Below, in pieces: positions 59,636 through 64,000 of a stretch of 64,000 nt of DNA; the stretch's first letter is position 1, and each line of letters begins with the position of its first letter. Both the position numbers and the translations under genes were made by a program. Under the pieces are notes generated by a model. That model did not search any database. It had not been told where the DNA came from and saw only the letters and a list, made by a program, of their open reading frames with translations. Origin of the DNA: Streptomyces sp. NBC_01306 (GTDB lineage: Bacteria > Actinomycetota > Actinomycetes > Streptomycetales > Streptomycetaceae); the NCBI RefSeq assembly GCF_026340465.1, contig NZ_JAPEPC010000001.1:4965001-5029000 (forward strand). Reading direction: 5' to 3'.

Positions 59636-61105
59636 ATGAGCACCACCGCACAGCCGGACCGGCCGGGGACCGGCACGGCCGAACGCGCCGGAGGCGGCCC
59701 CGCAGCGGGCGCGGTCGAACAGCACGGCTACGACTTCATCCCCGAGTCCGAGCGCTATATGACCCCGCGCCAACTGGGCTTCTTCTGGGCCGGGATCAAC
59801 TCCTACCAGTTCTTCTTCGTGCTCGGCGCGGGCGCCATCGCCCTCGGCCTCTCCCTCGTCCAGGCCCTGGTCGCGGTGGTGGTGGGCAACGCGCTGTTCG
59901 GCCTCGTCGCCTACAGCTCGATCGCGGGCCCGCGCGCCGGACTGCCCGCGCTCACGCTGAGCCGGGCGCCGTTCGGCGTGTTCGGGAACCGCATCAACGC
60001 GCTGTTCACCTGGGCCATGTCCCTGGGCTTCAAGACGGTCAACGGTCTCCTCGGGGTCTTCGCCGTACTCGCCCTCTTCGACCGGCTCGGCTGGCACCAC
60101 TCCGGCGCGCCCGGCAAGGTCCTGGCGACCCTGCTCGTGCTGGGTGTGGCCATCGTCATCGCGGTCACCGGGCACCGGCTGCTGGTGAAGGTCCAGCCGT
60201 ACTTCGCCGTGGCGGTGGCCGTGGTCTTCGCGCTGCTGCTCTGCTACACCATCGGCGGGGTGAACTGGAACTGGCAGCCGCCGCACCCCGCGTCGGGCGG
60301 CCACTGGCTCGCGCTGATCGTCTCCGCCGCCGCGCTGATCGCGTCCGGTTCGCTGTCGTACCTGGTGGTCTCGCCGGACTACGCCCGCTACCTGCCCTCG
60401 GACACCCCGGTCCGCAAGGTCTTCCCGCGGGTGCTGGGCGGCGGCGCGGGAATGGCCGTCTACCTGGGCATCGCGGGCGTCCTGGTCGCGACCCGTACGG
60501 ACCTCACCGACCCGGTGGCGGGCGTCCAGCCGCTGGTGCCCGGCTGGCTGTACGTCCTCTACATCGCCGCCTGCTTCCTGGGCTCGATCTCCAACAACGC
60601 CTCGGTGTTCTACTCGTCGGGCCTGGCCATCCAGGCCATCGGCATCCCGCTCAAGCGCTGGCTCGCCACGGCTCTGGACGCCACCCTGGCCCTCGCGGCG
60701 GTGCTGCTGATCCTCTTCGTGTACGACTTCGAGACCGCGCTGAACGAGTTCCTCTCCCTCGTCAACGTCTGGGCCGGTCCGTTCGCCGCCGTCTGGATCG
60801 TGGACGGCATCCTGCGCCGCTGGCACTACGACCACCACGACATCCACACCAGCGACCGCAGCAGCCGCTACTGGGGTGTCGGCGGTGTCAACGTCCAGGG
60901 CCTGATCGCACTCGCCTGCGGCATGGCCACCGGCCTGCTCACCATCAACTCGCCCCTTCTGCACAGCTGGCTGAGCGGCCGGCTGGGCGGCGCCGACCTC
61001 TCCTGGTTCCTGCCGATCGTGGTCTCGGGGGCGGCCTATCTGCTGCTGGCGGGGCGGCGGGTGCGCGGGGAGCGGGAGAAGGACGTGCAGGTGAGCCGCC
61101 CGTAA
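59636..61105 (+). CDS. NCS1-family nucleobase/cation symporter
   Basis: A 489-residue permease with twelve helices of the purine-cytosine permease (NCS1) family, importing nucleobases, hydantoins, allantoin or similar compounds with a cation. The first helix region PRQLGFFWAGINSYQFFFVLGAGAIA and GPRAGLPALTLSRAPFGVFGNRINA (about 97-121) are typical; VVSPDYARYLPSDTP near 245 is the conserved middle loop. ATG at 59636 follows AAGGAG. It forms a pair with the amidohydrolase gene, which suggests uptake followed by hydrolysis. Confidence 0.9.
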   Translation: MSTTAQPDRPGTGTAERAGGGPAAGAVEQHGYDFIPESERYMTPRQLGFFWAGINSYQFFFVLGAGAIALGLSLVQALVAVVVGNALFGLVAYSSIAGPRAGLPALTLSRAPFGVFGNRINALFTWAMSLGFKTVNGLLGVFAVLALFDRLGWHHSGAPGKVLATLLVLGVAIVIAVTGHRLLVKVQPYFAVAVAVVFALLLCYTIGGVNWNWQPPHPASGGHWLALIVSAAALIASGSLSYLVVSPDYARYLPSDTPVRKVFPRVLGGGAGMAVYLGIAGVLVATRTDLTDPVAGVQPLVPGWLYVLYIAACFLGSISNNASVFYSSGLAIQAIGIPLKRWLATALDATLALAAVLLILFVYDFETALNEFLSLVNVWAGPFAAVWIVDGILRRWHYDHHDIHTSDRSSRYWGVGGVNVQGLIALACGMATGLLTINSPLLHSWLSGRLGGADLSWFLPIVVSGAAYLLLAGRRVRGEREKDVQVSRP

Positions 61106-61348
61106 CGGATGGCCGCAGACAGCGGTGGCGGTGACCGTGGCTCCGGCCCCGGGACGGCGGGCGACGCCCGGTGTCCCGGGGCTCACGCGTATCGGCGACG
61201 TAGCGGCAATGCACCGGCGAACGCATCGGCGACAAAGTATTTCGGTATCCGATGTAATCTTCTCCTGTGGGACGAACCCCGTCGACGGCTCCTGCCGTCG
61301 TGCTCGCGGGGACGCGGCCCCGGCACCCGGCGTGCGAGTGGAGGAGAC

Positions 61349-62812
61349 GTGAGCAGGCGCATGGCGCTTTCCGGCGAACGGCACCCTTCGTGGAGGGACG
61401 TCCTCCTGCGGGAGCGTCCCCGACCGGAGCGGATCCGGCTGCGGCCCGGCGCATGGTGGCTCGCGGTGGGCACGGTGTGCTTCGGGGCCTTCATGGGGCA
61501 GCTGGATGCCAGCATCGTGACGTTGACGTACGGCAGTGTGCGTACGGAGTTCCACGCGTCGCTGGCGGCCGTCGAGTGGGTGTCCCTCGCGTACCTGCTC
61601 ACGCTGGTGGCCCTGCTGGTTCCGATCGGCCGGCTGTCGGACGCGTACGGGCGCAAACTGTTCTATCTCTACGGCTTCGTGGTCTTCACCGCGGCCTCGG
61701 CGGCCTGCGGTCTCGCACCGTCACTGGCGACGCTGGTGGCCTTCCGGGTGGTACAGGCGGCGGGTGCGGCGATGATGCAGGCCAACAGCGTGGCGCTGGT
61801 GGCCACCAGCGCGCCGCGGGAGCGGATGCGGACCGCGCTGGGCGTGCAGGCTGCCGCCCAGGCACTCGGCCTCGCGCTGGGGCCGACGGTCGGGGGCGCC
61901 CTGGTGGCGACGCTCGGCTGGCGCTGGGTCTTCGGCATCAACGTGCCGATCGGGCTGTTCGCGCTGGTCGCCGGCCACTATCTGCTGCCGAGGACGCGCA
62001 GCAGGCAGCAGTCGGACGGCTTCGACTGGGCGGGCCTGGCGCTGCTGGTCGTGGCGACGACCAGCGGGCTGCTCGGGGTCTCGGCCGCGTCCGGACTGCC
62101 GGTACCCGGCTGGGGTGTCGCCGGGCTGTTCGTCCTGGCCGCCGGGGCCGGCTGGGCGTTCGCGGTGCGGCAGCGGGTGGCCGCCGTGCCGCTGCTCGAC
62201 CTGGCGCTGCTGCGGGTGCGGGCGGTGTCGTCCGGGCTGATCGGCGCGCTCTGCGGCTATCTGGTGCTCTTCGGGCCCCTGGTGCTGGTCCCGATCGTGC
62301 TCACGGGCGGGGGCTCGTCGGAGCTGACGGCGGGTCTTGTGCTGACCGCGCTGCCGGTCGGCTTCGCAGTGGCCGCTACGGCTGCCGACAGGGCCCTGCC
62401 CGCGGCGCTGGGCGACCGGGGCCGCTGTGTCCTGGGCGCGCTGATCTGCGTGGCCGCTCTGGTGGCGATGGTCCTGGCGCCGCTGACTCCCGGGCCGCTG
62501 GTGCTGCTCCTCGCGGTGCTCGGACTGGGCCTGGGCATCTTCACCCCGGCCAACAACACGCTGATCATGGGGGCGATCCCGGCGCGTTCGTCGGGTACCG
62601 GCGGCGGACTGGTCAACATGGCCCGCGGCCTGGGCACGGCCCTGGGCGTCGCGCTGGTGACCCTGGCCCTGCATCTCGCCCCGCCGCACGGGGTGCCGGA
62701 CGGCCCGCGCTGGGCCGTACTCGTCCTGCTCATGGCGGCGCTGGTGGCGGTGTACGCGGCACGTTCGGGGCCCCGGGCGGGGGCTCGGGCGGGAACTCGG
62801 TCGCGTACGTAG
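61349..62812 (+). CDS. MFS transporter, 14-helix DHA2/EmrB type
   Basis: A 487-residue proton-driven exporter of the DHA2 drug-resistance class. It has the class motif LDASIVTLTYGSV in helix 1 (about residues 50-62), motif A GRLSDAYGRKLFYLYG (about 93-108) and motif C ALGLALGPTVGGALVATLGWRWVFGINVP (about 170-198). GTG at 61349 is chosen because GGAGGAGA is just upstream; ATG at 61361 is the alternative. The upstream 240 nt hold no divergent regulator gene, unlike many drug exporters. Substrate unknown. Confidence 0.88.
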   Translation: MSRRMALSGERHPSWRDVLLRERPRPERIRLRPGAWWLAVGTVCFGAFMGQLDASIVTLTYGSVRTEFHASLAAVEWVSLAYLLTLVALLVPIGRLSDAYGRKLFYLYGFVVFTAASAACGLAPSLATLVAFRVVQAAGAAMMQANSVALVATSAPRERMRTALGVQAAAQALGLALGPTVGGALVATLGWRWVFGINVPIGLFALVAGHYLLPRTRSRQQSDGFDWAGLALLVVATTSGLLGVSAASGLPVPGWGVAGLFVLAAGAGWAFAVRQRVAAVPLLDLALLRVRAVSSGLIGALCGYLVLFGPLVLVPIVLTGGGSSELTAGLVLTALPVGFAVAATAADRALPAALGDRGRCVLGALICVAALVAMVLAPLTPGPLVLLLAVLGLGLGIFTPANNTLIMGAIPARSSGTGGGLVNMARGLGTALGVALVTLALHLAPPHGVPDGPRWAVLVLLMAALVAVYAARSGPRAGARAGTRSRT

Positions 62813-62839
62813 GTGTGGGTACGGCTGGTGGTGCGCGCG

Positions 62840-63802
62840 TCACTTGTCCGTCGGGTCACGGTCGGGAGGAGAAGCGCCCTGCGGGCCGTCGCCCGTGGAG
62901 CCGGGCCCGGCAGCTGAGCCGGAGCTGGAGCCGGAAGTGGTGTCCGTACTGACGTCAGTACCGGCGTCGGCGTCGGCGTCGGTATCGGTATCGGTATCGG
63001 TACTGACGTCGGCGGGACGGCGGGTGGCGATGAGGTACACCAGCGCTCCGGCGAACAGCGCAGCCGACACCCAGTCGTTCAGCCGCAGGCCCAGAAAGTG
63101 GTTGGCGTGATCGATCCGCAGGGCTTCGATCCAGGACCGCCCGGCGGTGTACGCCAGCACGTAGCACGCGAACAGCCGTCCCCTGCGCGGCCGGTAGCGC
63201 CGGTCGAGCCAGAGGAGCAGGGCCATCACGCCGAGATCCCACAGGGACTCGTAGAGAAAAGTCGGGTGGTAGAGAGCGACGGTCGGGCTGTCCGCGGGCC
63301 GGTGCGCGGGATCGATCAGCAGGGCCCAGGGCAGATGCGTGGGACCGCCGAAGAGCTCCTGGTTGAAGTAGTTCCCCCACCGGCCGATCGCCTGGGCCAG
63401 CACCAGGCCGGGAGCTGCGGCATCCGCGAAGTCCGCCAGCCTGATGCCCCGGCGCCTGCACCCCAGCCACGCGCCCACAGCGCCGAGGGCGACGGCGCCG
63501 GGGATACCGAGCCCGCCATCCCAGATGTACAGCGCCCGGATGGGCTGCTTGCCGGCGGCGAAGTACAGCTCGGGGTCGGTGATGACGTGGTAGAGCCGCC
63601 CGCCCAGCACACCGAACGGCACTGCCCACAGCGCGATGTCGGCGATGTGGTCGCGGTTGCCGCCGCGGGCCGCCCAGCGGCGGCCGGTCAGCCACACCCC
63701 GGCGAAGATCCCGGCGATGATGCACAGCGCGTACGCCCGGATCGGGAAGGGCCCGAGATGCCAGACACCCTGGGAAGGGCTCGGAATGTACGCCAGGTTC
63801 AT
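62840..63802 (-). CDS. lgt: Prolipoprotein diacylglyceryl transferase Lgt
   Basis: A 320-residue inner-membrane enzyme attaching diacylglycerol from phosphatidylglycerol to the lipobox cysteine of prolipoproteins. Signature elements: GPFPIRAYALCIIAG at the start, VPFGVLGGRLYHVITD near 60 (essential Arg and His), the family signature GRWGNYFNQELFGGP (about 142-156), and LYESLWDLGVMALLLW near 190. The enzyme proper ends near residue 262. The last 55 or so residues are an unusual acidic Ser/Thr/Asp tail with TDTDTDTDADADAG from hexanucleotide repeats. ATG at 63802. Confidence 0.94.
   Translation of the reverse strand: MNLAYIPSPSQGVWHLGPFPIRAYALCIIAGIFAGVWLTGRRWAARGGNRDHIADIALWAVPFGVLGGRLYHVITDPELYFAAGKQPIRALYIWDGGLGIPGAVALGAVGAWLGCRRRGIRLADFADAAAPGLVLAQAIGRWGNYFNQELFGGPTHLPWALLIDPAHRPADSPTVALYHPTFLYESLWDLGVMALLLWLDRRYRPRRGRLFACYVLAYTAGRSWIEALRIDHANHFLGLRLNDWVSAALFAGALVYLIATRRPADVSTDTDTDTDADADAGTDVSTDTTSGSSSGSAAGPGSTGDGPQGASPPDRDPTDK
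62946..62998 (-). repeat. Hexanucleotide arrays and 16-bp perfect palindrome inside the lgt tail
   Basis: GTACTGACGTCAGTAC (62946-62961) is a perfect palindrome, followed by three GGCGTC units and three GGTATC units (to 62998), then a partial copy of the palindrome. All in frame, encoding Asp-Ala and Asp-Thr repeats on the minus strand. Confidence 0.85.
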
Positions 63803-64000
63803 CGGCGGGACCGCTCTCGACGTGAGGTTGCCGACCGGGGCCGGAGGAACCCGAACGAGATTACATCGGACCCCGAACCTTTCGCCTGTGACCCCTGCGG
63901 CTCCTGCGGCTCCTGTGACCCACGAGCCCGCGCCCCTGTGCCCCTGAGCGTGTGACCCCCGACCCTGTGGCCTCCGTGCTGGAGGTCAGTAAAGTTCGCG
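63803..64000. other. Right end of window, upstream of lgt
   Basis: 198 nt with short repeats around CTGCGGCTCCTG (near 63896) and GTGACCC. The lgt promoter may lie here; I see no supported gene. Confidence 0.5.

Noticed and set aside
63950-64000. Tail of an upstream minus-strand gene (a frame ending in TGA near the edge)
   Set aside because: Only a few codons are visible, too little to support a call.
1-64000. CRISPR arrays, tRNA or rRNA genes, intact insertion sequences
   Set aside because: None of the repeats has CRISPR-like repeat/spacer lengths, no tRNA cloverleaf or rRNA sequence was recognised, and no complete transposase is present.

Overview
The window is high-GC (about 72%) DNA with strong third-position GC bias. 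GTG starts, four-base start/stop overlaps, GGAGG-type ribosome sites, Tat signals and long GC-rich terminators are frequent. Together with an EshA-type shell / 2-methylisoborneol operon, DmdR-less efe genes and many small secreted proteins, this points to a Streptomyces chromosome. I see no rRNA, tRNA, CRISPR array, intact insertion sequence or phage genes, so this looks like ordinary chromosome with conserved core genes (gltA, recD2-type helicase, lgt) among catabolic and secreted-protein genes.

Layout. 1-9.8 kb: the cut-off iron-sulfur subunit of a xanthine-dehydrogenase-type enzyme, a secreted trypsin-like protease, a fused four-domain ABC exporter, a polytopic membrane protein, a small secreted protein and an S37 tripeptidyl aminopeptidase. 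9.9-17.4 kb: a secreted family 3 glycosidase, then a LacI-controlled sugar or cyclitol cluster (two sugar-phosphate-isomerase-like TIM barrels, a Gfo/Idh/MocA dehydrogenase and a DUF993 protein). 17.4-21.6 kb: a three-gene operon for a cyclic-nucleotide-domain encapsulin shell, 2-methylisoborneol synthase and geranyl diphosphate C-methyltransferase. 21.6-27.7 kb: the ribose operon rbsR-rbsA-rbsC/B (fused)-rbsK-rbsD on the minus strand, with two matching operator copies in front of rbsR.

27.8-31.5 kb: RecD2-like helicase and citrate synthase. 32.1-32.8 kb: a small heavy-metal-associated protein and a small helix-turn-helix protein. 33.1-40.4 kb: inositol catabolism, with iolE divergent from iolC - aldolase-like gene - iolB - iolD (all stop/start coupled) - mmsA. 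40.6-45.4 kb: efeO and efeB with an unrecognised methionine-rich 56-codon frame coupled between them, then a secreted phosphoesterase. 45.4-52.4 kb: a lipoprotein, an APH(6)-type kinase, a membrane-spanning hydrolase fused to an ABC ATPase with its permease, and an EamA exporter. 52.4-57.5 kb: an STM4012-like radical SAM protein divergent from a DUF1152 protein, TerB, a HAD phosphatase and a double AsnC regulator. 57.8-63.8 kb: an amidohydrolase with an NCS1 permease, an MFS exporter and lgt.

How it works together. Three sugar or polyol uptake and degradation units (the LacI/DUF993 cluster, rbs, iol) sit within 30 kb. The most distinctive unit is the encapsulin/2-methylisoborneol operon, where a shell protein, its likely cargo terpene cyclase and the enzyme making the cyclase's substrate are adjacent. 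Two domain fusions stand out: RbsC with RbsB, and a secreted alpha/beta hydrolase with a cytosolic ABC ATPase. The window is also rich in perfect dyads (including a 70-bp perfect palindrome) and in short in-frame tandem repeats that add low-complexity tails to otherwise standard enzymes.
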